The notes under the pieces: model-generated
Databases searched by the model: none
Told to the model about the DNA's origin: nothing
The model's input: the letters and a program-made list of their open reading frames with translations, nothing else
Position numbers and translations under genes: made by a program
From: Rhipidocladum racemiflorum
Lineage: Eukaryota; Streptophyta; Magnoliopsida; Poales; Poaceae
NCBI GenBank assembly: GCA_036346355.1
Contig: CM070584.1
Location: 51,419,097-51,483,096 of the forward strand
DNA length: 64,000 nucleotides
Direction: 5' to 3'
Part shown: in pieces, positions 21,890-33,152 of the stretch
Layout of the letters: each line of letters opens with the position of its first letter
Position numbering within the stretch: position 1 is the first letter of the stretch

Positions 21890-22700
21890 ATTTTTGTTGC
21901 TTGGTCGGCCCGATGTCGCCGCAGTCGCGCCGGCCTCCGAGCATCGCGCATCGCCAACCACCGCCGCACTCTGCTGGCGCTGCCCAGTGCCCACGACCGA
22001 GCCAACCAGCCGCCACTCGCGCCGTCACCTTCGGCCACGAGCTCCCGTGCCTAAAGTGCGCGCTGCCGGGGCCTCAACGTATGTTGCGCCCGACGGCTCT
22101 CGTGCCGCCGACGTGCGCTCGATGCGCATCTGCGCCGCCGTTGCCGAGCCCTATTGGCCGGCGCGGCTGATTGCTGGTCTTCCAGCCGATCGGCCGTGTT
22201 GCCCCGACCTGATGCTACTGTCGCCCGCACCAGCGTTCGCTGCACCTGAAGCCCTTGCAACCGGCGATGCGGCGCTTACAGTAGCGCCGTGCTCACCCAC
22301 ATCAAGGCGTCCGACAGCGTGCCAGACTCGCTCGCCTATTGCACCCCATCAGTCTACGGTTCCTCGCAGCTGCGCCGTCGCACCAGCCTCCGGCCCCAGC
22401 TCCCCATTGCCATACGTGCCGCCACTTGGGACCCGACGTTCGCCGTGCGCCGCCACCAGGAACCCGACGTTCTACGCCCAATGGCGCCGCGAGGGGCTCC
22501 ACCTAGTCGTACCACCATGTGCACCGACACGCATTGGCGTCTGTGCTCGCTAGCACCCAACCGCCACCAACAAAGGAAAAGAAAACGAGCCCGACGGCTA
22601 GGGTTAAACCCTAGTTGCCCAGCTCGTGGGCTACATGGGCCGACCGAGGGCTTGTACAGGCCTTGCAGCCTAAAGTGCGAACGGCCTGTCAGCTATTTTC
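21890..22700 (+). other. GC-rich leader block inside the copia element
   Basis: An abrupt GC-rich island between the primer-binding site and the gag relics, in an otherwise AT-rich element. Open frames (for example 21894-22553) are proline/alanine/arginine-rich in every phase and look like a composition effect. It is either a long untranslated leader or captured genomic DNA. Confidence 0.45.
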
Positions 22701-23284
22701 AGAAGAAAAGGTGGCAATTTACAATTCAACCCCTAGAGTTCTCTGAAATTCCAAAATAGTTAATAAATTTTGAAATTTTAAGTTAAATCCTAAAAAATCA
22801 GATTTTCTAGGTAAATGGACTTTCGTAAAATTTGAAAATTTTGGTATTAGCATATATTGGAAGTTTCATATACTGTATTTATTTTCTAGCAATATTTTAT
22901 GTTTAATATGTGCTGAAATTTAATTTTTTGATATTAAGTAATTCTAAAAATTACTTAATCATTAAAGAAAAAATGCGAAAAATGCTAGAAAAAAAATTCT
23001 AGTTAGATATTAGGATCCTTTTGTCTCTAGATTTATTTTCTTAGTACTATTCCATGTTAAATTTATATTAGAAATTATTTTCCTGTTATTCAGTAATTCT
23101 GAAAATTGCTTTATAATTAACAGAAAATTGTGACAAATGCTAAAAAAATTCTAGAAAATTCTAGATAATTATCTAATGAATAGATATAGACCAAGCTTTA
23201 CTGATTGAAGAGTGAGCATACAATATAATGATTTTATCAGTAGTAAAAGTCATTTTAGATAAATAGAAATAGGGTATGTCGGAC

Positions 23285-24210
23285 ATCGCATAGAGAGAAT
23301 TTATCGAACTTGCCCTGAATGACAACAATTACCTTACCCGGGCAATGAATACTAAGATTAATATGATAGCTTGATCATTTAGAGTAGCTATTTTTTCAGC
23401 CTGAAGTTGTTACCCCTACTGTCCCCGAAAAAGCCACGTGTGCGACTTTGCACTTCCTAACTCCTGAGGCACTATATTCATATGGACCTAAAGGTTAAAT
23501 AGTTGATGAAAGAGGACCAGCTGGTACTTTTGAATTCTCTAAAGAAAAAATGTATAACCAGCAAAGATCTATCATGTTGCCAGAAGCGCAGCGTGAATGG
23601 ATCCTCCCGCACTTTTAGGATTTTGAAGGCTATGACAGCATATAACTTTGCCATACACAAGCTTATCACTATACTAACATTCTGTAACCAGAAAGTCACT
23701 GATGCTAAAATGATCGATAATACATTATGCACATTCCACCCCAATATGAGGATACTGCTATAATAGTATCGTCAAACCAAGTACCAGAAGTACTCCGAAC
23801 TTATATGTATTTTGCTAGAAGCAGAAAAGCATGATGAACTCTTGATGAAGAATCATCACTGTCCCTAATGGGACGTATGCAATGCCCGAAGCACATGTAA
23901 ATGCTCAGCAGGCTAACAATTGCCATGGCAGCAGAAAGGACCGAAAGAATAAAAGGGATAAATGGAAGAATGGCATATCAGATAGGGGAAGATGTAATTC
24001 ATAGTATAAAAAAATAAAGGTAAAGGGTCAGGGGCTTCCAGAAGCAAGACTTAGCTAACAAGGCTGCAAACCCCTGCATTACCTTGCTTTAGGAATGGAT
24101 GCACTGACAATTGGTTGTGCAACTATCACATCCCGAAGTATGTGGTAGACCTTTACACAAAATCTATTGAAAAGTCAATAAGACCCAGAGAAACAATGTT
24201 GAACCATACT
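23285..24210 (+). pseudogene. gag relic of the copia element
   Basis: Disrupted frames retain the copia gag (UBN2) pattern. A stretch at 23503-23760 ends in a TDAKMIDNTLCTFHP-type motif, followed by words matching the family's YSELI..LLEAEKHDELL segment at about 23790-23850. At 24100-24180 a PKYVVDLYTKS-like stretch matches the C-terminal linker after the zinc knuckle. Several stops and frameshifts; not functional. Confidence 0.75.
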
Positions 24211-25039
24211 TCACCGTTCAACATGTTGTTGACACGTGCACTGAGAAGTGTGATGATATCGTTCTTGAGATTATTAAGTTCGAGGTGTTCCAGGAGGACA
24301 CTTATGACTCATATGAAGACCTGGATTAGTCTCATAAATATTCCTTAACTTTGCTAGTCGATGTCACACATTCCTTATAAGTTTCATCATCAGGTTAGCC
24401 CTAGTTCCTGAATGAACATTTGGTCTACCCTTTTGTTGAGCGATTATCATTTAAAATTGAATAAATAGCTATTTCCCAGACGTTTGATAAATTGTGCTAT
24501 ATTTATTCTATATTCAACGATTTGTTTCTAATGTAACAATTGTTTGATTATTAAATCATATTTTTAATATAGAACAAAATATAATTCAATGGCGGAGGAG
24601 AAAATCTGTTTAGAAGGTAGTTGTGCCACACTAAGTGAATTGGAAATATTACGACTATCGTTAGTACGCTCTTAAAGTTTTAAAGATATTGATCTACTCG
24701 TTTCCATATGGAGACAGAGAATGAGGATGGTATGAAATACTTACTCCTAGCTAAGTTTAATGAGTGTAATAAATATGTGGTTGAAAATTTTTCCTTGCTT
24801 CTCCTATAGGTGCACATATAAAACTTGAAGTTTGTGTTGCGATAAGAACCCAAAAATATTTAAGATTTGGTAGATCGACTGGGTTATCGTGAGTTGAATA
24901 TTATGAGAAGAATAATCAATAATTATGCTGGCCATAACATAAATACTTTTTTAAACCTAAAGATTTCTATGCTCTATTTGTGCTATCGGATAGCTCGCAG
25001 TTAAATCTTCTTACCTAAAAGTTAGGGAAGAGTCCACAT

Positions 25040-25215
25040 ATTGCCCTAAAGTTTCTAGCCTCATGAACTCCAGAAGAATGATGAGGTAAAAATATTAAAA
25101 TATAAGTCATTTGAAAATCTAGTAGATTTGTTCACTAAGTTTCTACCAATTTTTTAAGATGTGTTAATGGTATTGAAATAAGACAACTTAGAGATTTGCA
25201 GAGTTTAGAGGAGTA
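25040..25215 (+). pseudogene. C-terminal end of pol (RNase H) of the copia element
   Basis: Translation contains FENLVDLFTKFLP and then IRQLRDLQSLEE, matching the conserved DNLADLFTKSLP...GMRRL end of copia RNase H. It is followed by the purine tract and 3' LTR, so it marks the true 3' end of the internal region. Confidence 0.78.
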
Positions 25216-25498
25216 AATCCTTAAACCATGACCCTTTTTTGCATGATCCTGAAGATCATATTTTATATTCTAACGATTATAAGTTGTACTTTTTTTCCTT
25301 AATAATTTTTCTGAAGTTTTCTCACATAAAGTGTTTTAATGAGACAACTTTTGTACGCCTTAATCAATTTTTAAGATGTGTTAATTGTATTGAAATGCGA
25401 GTGCTATATACTCTTTTTTCACCTCTTTTTTCTCATTCGATTTTTGAGAAGAGTTTTTAGGGAGACATGTGCATTACGCGGTATTGACCTAAGAGGAG

Positions 25499-25739
25499 TG
25501 TTATGATATAGATAGAATCACAGTCTAAGTATGAAAAGACTCTATCTATTGGTGGACAAATCTGAATCTATCTTTAAATGATTTAGCTATATATTAGACA
25601 TCCCTTATAAAGAGAGATTAATCTAATCTAATAAAAAAAAATATTGCGCTCTACTTCTATGTGTATTCATGTTGTAGTTCTTATGATTCTAATGTCATAC
25701 TGGTGATTAAATACGGAAAAACGACTGTGTTCCACGACA
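25499..25739 (+). repeat. 3' LTR of the copia element
   Basis: Preceded at 25491-25498 by the purine tract AAGAGGAG. Same start and CA end as the 5' LTR. Confidence 0.88.
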
Positions 25740-25744
25740 TCCAC

Positions 25745-26066
25745 CACCAACAAAGACTAGCTCAATCCACGTCTCCATTGCATTGGACCCCTGAAGGTGC
25801 GCCAACATGTCACATCCATGGCTCCATGTCTTCTCACTCATCACAGTCCAAGGCAGCTAGCTCCCGCATGGACGGCCCTTCCTTGGAAACCGCGAGTGCA
25901 TTTTCCTATGCAACAATGCGATTCCAAAGCCAAATCTCGCCGTATATCAAACTGCAATCGCAGTACGGACTGCAAGTTAAAAGGACTGCACGTGACCTCA
26001 GCCGTTCATTTTTAGATTATAACTGATTCAATTGCTCCTCGCTCTTCTCTCCCTGAGACCCCGAGC
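25745..26066. other. Spacer, no gene supported
   Basis: A 121-residue open frame crosses this stretch but starts inside the copia LTR and has no recognisable domain. Confidence 0.4.
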
Positions 26067-26078
26067 AATCAATCTCAG

Positions 26079-27858
26079 ATTTTTTTTACTGTAGTAGCAT
26101 TCTTCGCACATTTTATTATAAAAATAGTTTTCCTACAGTATTTCTTTATAAAAATAGCCCTTTTGTCTATCACAGAAGGCTGAGAGGGCAATAAGTATCA
26201 CATTCGGTGATGTGAGAGCACTGAAGAAACATTGGGTGGATGGAGAGCACTTGAAGAAACTTTGAGTGAGCGGAGAGCGCTGGAGGAGCCTTGGATGGAC
26301 GGGGAAGGCTGGAACCTAGTGCTTATATATTTTTTACCGATAATTAAACCAATGTTGAGCCATAGCTCACTTGCCACATTTCACGCGAAGGGAGCAGGGG
26401 GTCTTGAGTTCAAATCCCCGCGAAATCATTTCATAAAAAAAATTTCGGCTATTAAATGATGTTGAAAATTTTTGAAATTTTTTAGAAGGGTCCTGACAAC
26501 ATGCCAAATCTACCATAAAAATTTTAGATCATAATTAAATTTGTATGATTTGTAAATATTCTCTAATTTTTTAGACGATAGAGAGCGGTGCAGAGAAAGA
26601 GAGAGTGGAGTAGAAAGAAAGAAGGGGAAGAAAGAAGAGGGCAACATCTTTGAATTTCGTTAAAATAAAAAACAAAAAATCACAAATTTTAAAAATATTA
26701 TACTGAAAAGAAAAGTTATAGAAGTATGCCAAAACTTGGGCAACACGGCCTAGATTTTTAAAAAATACATAATAGTATATGCGTTTACTTTTTTAAATTT
26801 TACAAAAATTTGGGAGGGGGATTTTTTAAATAGAAAATAACAAGATGGAGAGAAATAAATAAGAAAAATTCGTACAAATGATGTTTAATGTTGGTAGAAA
26901 CGGAATGAAAGCATATAGTAGATGTCTCGTATGGAAAAAAATGGTATAGCATGATGTACAAAACAATAAGAGAAAACGTATATAAATATATAAGAGCATA
27001 TACCATGACATAGAATGTGGACATAGCATGATATAGAAAATATAGAAAGAGACATTACGCGTCGACACAGACAGCTTTTAGAAATAGGAAAAAGTAATGC
27101 TTGTTGTTGTAGACCTTATATGGAAGGATTCATTGGTACCTTCCCTTTTGATTTTGCGAGGCTATTGTCCTTGATATTCTTTCAATTAGCTCGTATATAT
27201 CAATCTAATAATAGTCGTCAGACGCGATCTTAAGCTCCTCCCACGCGCATGCGTATTGCTCATTGGCTAAGCACATCATTGAACCAACAAAATTTAAATA
27301 ATATTGATTAAAATTCCTTAATTTTGCAGTATATTAGTGAACTAAAAAAAAAATTAAAAGTGTTGATTAAAATTCAACAATTGTGCGGTACATTAGTGAA
27401 CTAAATTTTTTAAAAAACTACCGATTGAAGCTCCATAATTTTGCAGTATATCAGTGAACAAAAAAAATATAGTAAACTGTCAATTAAAATTCTATTTTTT
27501 TCGTACTCATCACTTTAAGCAAAAAATTCTTAACTTTTCAACTGAATGCATCCAATTTTGTTAAAACAAATAAAAACATTTATTGGTAGTAGACCGCCTC
27601 CAGCGCTCTCTGTTTATCTAAGGTTCCTCAAGTGCTCCCTATTTACCTAAGTACCTCGAGTGCTTCCCTTCCACAGTTTTACCTAAGATTTTCCTCGAGT
27701 GCTCTTCGTCCACATAAGGCTTTTCCAGTGATCTCGCACCATCGAAGGTAAAATTTGTCGCCTCCGGCTTCCGCGGTAGGGGAAGAGTCTATTTTTATAA
27801 AAAATAATTCGTGATACAGCTATTTTTTAACAAAATATGCTGAGGCGACCGCTACATT
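26079..27858. mobile_element. Element with long inverted ends (MULE or foldback type)
   Basis: The ~250-bp left end (26085-26330) and right end (27590-27858) are inverted copies. Both run from a GTAGTAGC/GTAGCGGT word through ATAAAAATAG to a block with tandem ~40-bp units containing GAGCACTYGARGAA. Flanks AATCAATCTCAG (26067-26078) and AATCAATTCTCA (27859-27870) are similar and may be a target-site duplication with one inserted base. There is no transposase frame; the interior is AT-rich and includes a SINE-like segment. Confidence 0.62.
26352..26440 (+). other. SINE-like segment with Pol III A and B boxes
   Basis: TAGCTCACTTG at 26363-26373 fits an A box with one mismatch. GTTCAAATC at 26408-26416 fits the B-box consensus GWTCRANNC exactly, 35 bp later. 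An A-rich stretch follows. This is the layout of a tRNA-derived SINE head; family not recognised. Confidence 0.4.
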
Positions 27859-28111
27859 AATCAATTCTCAATCTCAGCTGGGGTAGGGGAAAAGAACGGT
27901 CCGTACGCAGCCGCCTGCCTGTATGTCTTGCCAAGAAAAGGACATGCACGTCGGTTTTCAAAAGAAAAAAAAGGACTTGCACGTAGAGCCGCACTCGGCA
28001 CTGGCTAGGCGTACAGAGCTCGGAGTTAATGATTGTACTAAGCACATGCTTTGTGTGCCAGCGGGTACGCAGACTTTGCTGTGCTTTTCTGTCTCGAAGA
28101 CTCGAAAAATA

Positions 28112-28205
28112 TCTGTAAGACTGTAATACAAAGAGAAACACGAGAGCACGACAGTTAGAAAAGTCTGTAAAACTAAGAGAAACACAAGAGCACGACAGTT
28201 AGAAT
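28112..28205. repeat. Two-copy tandem duplication
   Basis: Units 28112-28163 and 28164-28205 share TCTGTAARACT and GAGAAACACRAGAGCACGAC. The second unit lacks about 10 bp. Confidence 0.75.
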
Positions 28206-28212
28206 CAATGTT

Positions 28213-28413
28213 TTAGGTTGTATTTGGTTAATAGGATGAGATTGGATAGAAATGATTCTATGCTATTTGGTTTTAATATTTTAGGTGAATAGAAAGATTT
28301 AGTATCTATAGAAAATACTTCTAAATTTATATCATTTGATTGAGGATGAGATGATCCCATCAATCACTAAATACATGGATGATAATTATTTGATACAAAC
28401 AATTAAACACTTC
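28213..28413. mobile_element. MITE-like segment
   Basis: The left edge GGTTGTATTTGGTTAATAGG and the right edge read backwards (TGTTTGTATCAAATAATTAT) are imperfect inverted repeats. Internal GATGAGAT words are also found near both ends. No target-site duplication was resolved. Confidence 0.38.
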
Positions 28414-28852
28414 TCTTGATGCACCGCAGCACCTGCGCCAGTAGTAGCTAGCTAGCTAGCAGCGCCTCTCACGAGAAAGAATCTTTCTTGCTAGCCGCCG
28501 ACCTCGCGCCCGTACACGACTGACCGGAGCGCGCGCGCACACGTACTGGCGTGTGCGATTAATAATGCAAGGCTTGGTACATTATGGTACATGGTAACGT
28601 ACGTACTAAGCATGATGGCGTCCTGCGGCAGAAGCTCAAGTGACGAGGCAAGAGGCAGGAGTCACGGGGATTTTGATTGAGATAATTCTTTGCTTGCTAC
28701 TGAAAATTGACCATATTTCGAAAATACAATTGAAAAATATTTTTTTTATCATCATCGGATCTCAACTTTAGTTCCATTTTTACTATTTCTGTCAGTGGAT
28801 CATTACTTTAACCATTAACTTGTGCGTGAAAAGACGATTCTACTCGATTTAT

Positions 28853-29465
28853 ATCTACCATATGTGCTTAGAATTTTATGAATTTTTTTGGAGATGGTCT
28901 TAAGACAATGCTAACATTTTTTGTAAAAATTTTAGGGTACGATCTACTCTGTGAATTTATGAAAAAATCTTTTAGTGATTTTATCTTAATGAAAGAATCT
29001 AGATTTTGATTTTTTTTAGAAGTGTTAAATAAATTCAAAAAATTATGCTACTTTTTGGATGGACTCCTTGGATTATTTATAATTTAAATAAAAGATTTAT
29101 AGGCTTTTCAATGTTTTAAATTCAAAGCTTGAAAACAAGGACAACAACTAGGTTATTAGAAAAGAACAGAAAAAATACTTGCAATATTTGAATTCAAAAC
29201 ATTTAAAAGTATAAAAATATTTTATTTAAGTTCTAAATAATCCAAAGAACCCCTTAAAAAAGTTTCATAATTTTTTGAATGTATTTGATGCTTCTAAAAA
29301 TAAAAAAAATCTAGATTCTTTCATTAAGAAAAGAAACACTAAAAGATTTTTTTCCCAAAAATTCACAGAGTAGTTCATGCCATGAAATTTTTATAGAAAT
29401 GTGAGCACTGCCTTAATATCATCTCTAAAATTTTTGATAAAATTCTAAACACATTTGATAGAGGT
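28853..29465. repeat. Long imperfect palindrome (hairpin-forming)
   Basis: Arms of about 280 bp (28853-29134 and 29181-29465) are reverse complements with substitutions and small indels, around a ~46-bp centre. Shared words include CTACTCTGTGAATTT, CTTTTAGTG, AATGAAAGAATCTAGATTTT, ATTCAAAAAATTATG and TTTGGATTATTTA. Weaker pairing may extend to about 28790 and 29500. It could be a palindromic MITE/foldback element, and a transcript across it would fold into a long hairpin. Confidence 0.82.
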
Positions 29466-29500
29466 AGTGGATTGAGCAAGGATCAACTCCCTGCTCGGCA

Positions 29501-31283
29501 ACTGCTACCGCTGAAGGTAATACCTGCAAAACCTAATCATATGTTATTACACTTGTCATGACCAAAATTTGATAGTTGAAAGAATCATTTGTATACTTGT
29601 TTTGATGAATGAATCACTACTGAGCAAGTGGTAGATGATGAGTTACACCTTGATTTCATCTGATTTTATCTTTGGATTGCTTTGTTGTATGTTTTGGATG
29701 GTAAGTAGCAAGATAAGATCAAATGTGCTGCTGGCAAAATGTTATTATGTATGATGGGCACTTTGGAGTACATTGAGCTGGAAGAAAAAAAATTGGAAGG
29801 AAATTATTATGTATGCTAACTTTTTGAAACAACGACGTTAACAACGTATCTTTACATGAAGCACAGGATATGTAAAGCAAACATGATACTAGTTTTGATG
29901 ATCTTTTCTTGTATTTTGATCATGGTTAATTAAGGAGTTTAGGTCGACATATTAGCTCTACACACATAATTTGTATATGTATTTTTTTTTGCAAAATTTT
30001 CATTGTATTCCTCGTAAAAAATTATAATTCTCTATAAAAAAATTTGTTGCTAAATTTAGTCCTAAAAACATAAAAATTAATCGAATTTATAGCAATTTTG
30101 GTCAAAAAGCCAAAATCCAGCTTTCGGTGATTCTCAAATCGATACACATCGCTGATTCAAAGGGCCCTATCTAGATTCGTTTCAACATAAAATCATGACC
30201 GAGTCAAGTTGAAACTCTGGCCAAAGAAAATTGTTTTGCTCCCACCTTTTCAGTCATTGCGACGAGTCATGAGTTCGTCGTGACACATCGAAGTTGTCTT
30301 AATTAAGTAAATGAACTTTGACGATAGTTGAAAGTGCTTAGTTCAGTGGTTGAGAAAGAAAACATGTTTATCACATGTATCCACGTTAGCTCGTAGGCAT
30401 GCATGGGTGGTCGTACGTGGCCAGTGGCCTCATGGCTAGTTGTACGGGTGTACATCTAGTCTATCGATTTTACCAATTTTAGAAGTACAGCACTTGCGTA
30501 TGCATCACGAAAGCGTGTGCCTGCGTTTTGTGAGCCATTAGAAGCATTTGATAATTTTTCAGTACGTGTAAAGGATGTATACGCGTGAATGATACGGGTA
30601 TGATTTGTTAAATGTGTGCATATGGCTCGTATAGTATATACTCTGTAAAAGATCAGTCATCGTATCGGCAGGGACGACGGTACATTTACTGGTTTCCTGT
30701 TTGCAATCAATGAGCATCTTTGGTTGTTCTAGGCTAAGCATAAACACTAGAAAACGGTTTTGCTAATTATCAGATGATTCAGATACATGTCTTTTTTTCA
30801 TTGTTAGGGTTAATTCAAATATCTGGCTGGAGTCTTGGCCCCTCCCTCGTACACATCTTACATATAAACAAAACCCTACTTGACAGAGCCTTAGCTCCAC
30901 TAGATTTGGAGATATAGTAGAGCTAGGTATTTCTAGCTTCATTAGATCTATAAAGCTAAAGCTGTGGGTGTATTAAGAGTGTTTATGTGTGTCATCTTGT
31001 TTATATTTTGGAATAAAAATATAAACTTAATTTATTTTAATTTAATCTACAGATTTGAGATCTGAAGTGAAGCTAGATGTAGAGCTTTGCCACCAAAAGT
31101 GCAGACTCATGTGCAACAAGAATACCTCTCTTTTTTTTTTTCCAACGGAGTCATCACGAAATCACACCATACATGACACGTTTTTCCAAACCCCAACCAC
31201 GCAACCCACCCAAACCCCATGCGACCCAACTTAAACTCGTTGAAGTCACGAGCAGACTCGATTCTCGAGGGATCTGACCCATA
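29501..31283. other. Gene-free interval
   Basis: AT-rich, no coding frame with a domain. 30885-31093 has AGAGCYTTAGCTCCAC/GTGAAGCTAGATGTAGAGCT edges that could be a degraded MITE (weak). A poly-T run lies at 31130-31141. Confidence 0.35.
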
Positions 31284-31576
31284 GGTATGTATAGTAAAGT
31301 TACATCAACTGATTTTTAGTATATACATATTAGATTAGTTTATACGAAAGAAAGAGTGAAAAAAGAAGACAGAATAGAGCTAGCTCTTAAGTAAGAGCCA
31401 GCTTTATACTGAAGTATAGGTAGATTATTGATATACAATAGAGAATAGATAGTTATTGCACAATATCTAGAAACAACATTTAAAGACAGTTATTGTGTAA
31501 ACTGGCTTTTAACTTACTCTAAATAATATTGATGAGAGTTAAAGTAAGTAGTCTTTACTATTATACTTGCTCTTAG
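31284..31576. mobile_element. MITE of the GTATARTARTAAAG type
   Basis: The left edge GGTATGTATAGTAAAGTT and the right edge read backwards (AGCAAGTATAATAGTAAAG) are inverted repeats. The interior has GGCTCTTACTTAAGAGC-like complementary stretches. Size 293 bp; no transposase. Confidence 0.5.
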
Positions 31577-31988
31577 TGCACTCTCATGCATTGTTTCTAA
31601 TTAAAGCTGTTTTTAGGAGGTGAGAGAGTGCATTAAATAGATGTTTAAATACAACTATCTCAATGCATAGTATATATAGGTTTTATCTAAGGGCCAACAA
31701 GATTATTTATTGTTGCAAGTGAAAAAAGATCAATTATAACCATTTTCTTGTATTGCTAGCACCTTGGTTCTCTCAAATGGTACAAATAATGTGTACAAGA
31801 CTACAAAATGAGTAAACTTGAAATGGCTCAAGCAACAATGCATTTTTAAAGTGGTTTCTAGCTTCTTGATCAACTCAAATGAGCTATATCAGCTTCCTTC
31901 TCTTGCCTCATTAACTACCTCTCCACATCACTGTTGGTCCAAGTGATACATTTTTAAAAACGGCTGACTAGGAGCATTAAGAGTGCTG
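31577..31988. other. Interval between MITEs
   Basis: It begins with AGTGCACTCTCATGCATTG and contains further AGAGAGTGCATT words, so it may hold fragments of the GAGCACTC MITE family. No clear boundaries and no gene. Confidence 0.35.
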
Positions 31989-32311
31989 GGCACTCCTAAT
32001 GTATAGTTTCTATAGTCATATATAAAAACATCCACATCATTAATAAATAGTACTAGATAATACCTCTTCAACTCTGTGTATCTCAGCATAAATACATAGG
32101 AAACATCAAATAAATACTATGCGAAACATAGATACAATCCACCTCTTTCTATTGCATGTTTTTCCTGTATCTTCTTTTAGTTTATGTGCACAAACTGTTT
32201 CTAATGCAATAAATAGCTTTCATCTCTTTTTTTTAAAGTTCTCAGCACATCAATATTAATCCTACATGGCATGTTGAAGAAACCGCTGATATAAGAGCAT
32301 TCAGAGTGCTC
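31989..32311. mobile_element. MITE with GGCACTCCTAATG / GAGCACTCTGAATG ends
   Basis: The left edge GGCACTCCTAATGTATAG pairs with the right edge read backwards (GAGCACTCTGAATGCTCTTA). It lies directly before the next MITE. Size 323 bp. Confidence 0.55.
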
Positions 32312-32639
32312 TTAGGCATGTACAATAAAACTGTCTTAGCTTATTTTAGTATGTACACATCAGTTTTGTCCTGTATGTAAAAGTGAGAAAAGATGAGAGA
32401 GATGAGAGCAAACATTGCACAACAACATAGGTAAATTAGTAATGAAGTACAATACAAAAGATAGTTATTGCATAGTATTTATAGCTAACCTTTAGATATA
32501 GTTATTGTATGTTATAGGGAAACATACCGATTCTCGGATGAGGGGTCTCAAGCCCTACGAGGAGCGGTGCATGTTCCCCGTCACCATTCCGTCTAGGGGA
32601 GCTTGCGGGGTGGGAGACCTCTCGTGGCCCACGCGAGTA

Positions 32640-32960
32640 GGTCTTCTTTTGTCCTGTTGGAGGTTTACCCCCTCCCCGCTAGTATACCTCGTGGGTGTAC
32701 CCTGTAGGAGATCTCCTCATACCCTGCGGGAGGTTTACCCCCTTCCTGCGGGCATATCTCATGAGCGTACCTCGCTGGAGGTCTTATGTCCTGGGGGAGG
32801 TCTCCTCACGCCCTGTGCGGAGGCCTACGTGCTCCCTGCGGGCGTACCATGTAGGTGTACATTGCGGGAGGTCAACACCCTCCCCATGGAATACCCTGTG
32901 GGCGTACCCCGCGAGAGGTCTACATCCTCCCCGCGGGCATATCCCTTGGGCACATCTCGC
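32640..32960. repeat. Degenerate tandem units in the solo LTR
   Basis: Repeated words GCGGGAGGTYTAC, CCCTCCCYGCGGGC and GGGCGTACC recur every 50-60 bp, about five to six times. Their GC-richness explains the open frames seen here. Confidence 0.75.
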
Positions 32961-33144
32961 TGGATGTCTTCTCATAAGGGACTTAATTGGGTTCACCAAG
33001 TCCCTTATGGGGCCAGAGTTAGAGATCTACTCCTTCGAAACAATGACGTGTGATTCATTACCTCCTCGCTGGAATGATCAAGATACTCTTACTTAGGCTG
33101 CTCTAGTAGGGGTAGGATGGTATTTTGTGTAACAGGCTGAGCCC

Positions 33145-33152
33145 CTATAAAA
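33145..33152 (+). promoter_or_regulatory. TATA box inside the solo LTR
   Basis: CTATAAAA in a GC-rich to AT-rich transition, the expected U3 promoter position. It points towards the NRG2-like gene about 1 kb downstream. Confidence 0.5.

Larger units (their letters stand above)
21373..25739 (+). mobile_element. Decayed Ty1/copia element (Ale/Retrofit-like)
   Basis: 4,367 bp. LTRs of 244 bp (21373-21616) and 241 bp (25499-25739) begin TGTTATGATATAGATAG and end CA. The flanks TTCAC (21368-21372) and TCCAC (25740-25744) match at 4 of 5 positions. A TGTTATCAGCA primer-site-like word follows the 5' LTR and the purine tract AAGAGGAG precedes the 3' LTR. Gag relics lie at about 23.3-24.2 kb and the end of RNase H at about 25.04-25.22 kb. 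Integrase and reverse transcriptase are not detectable, so most of pol is lost. Lineage is inferred from the gag style and short LTRs. Confidence 0.87.
27871..28852. other. Spacer with small repeats only
   Basis: Short frames at 27857-28185 have no domain. The interval contains a 50-bp tandem duplication, a MITE-like segment and a GCTAGCTAGCTAGC run near 28446. No gene is supported. Confidence 0.4.

Noticed and set aside
21894..22553. 219-residue open frame in the copia leader
   Set aside because: Alanine/proline/arginine-rich in all phases of a GC-rich block, no domain, no gag similarity.
26826..27068. 80-residue hydrophobic frame in the long-inverted-end element
   Set aside because: AT-rich DNA gives Phe/Ile/Leu/Tyr-rich frames by chance; overlapping frames in other phases look the same.
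32505..33053. 182-residue open frame with repeated motifs
   Set aside because: Lies wholly on tandem repeats inside a solo LTR, so its internal repeats come from the DNA and not from protein selection.
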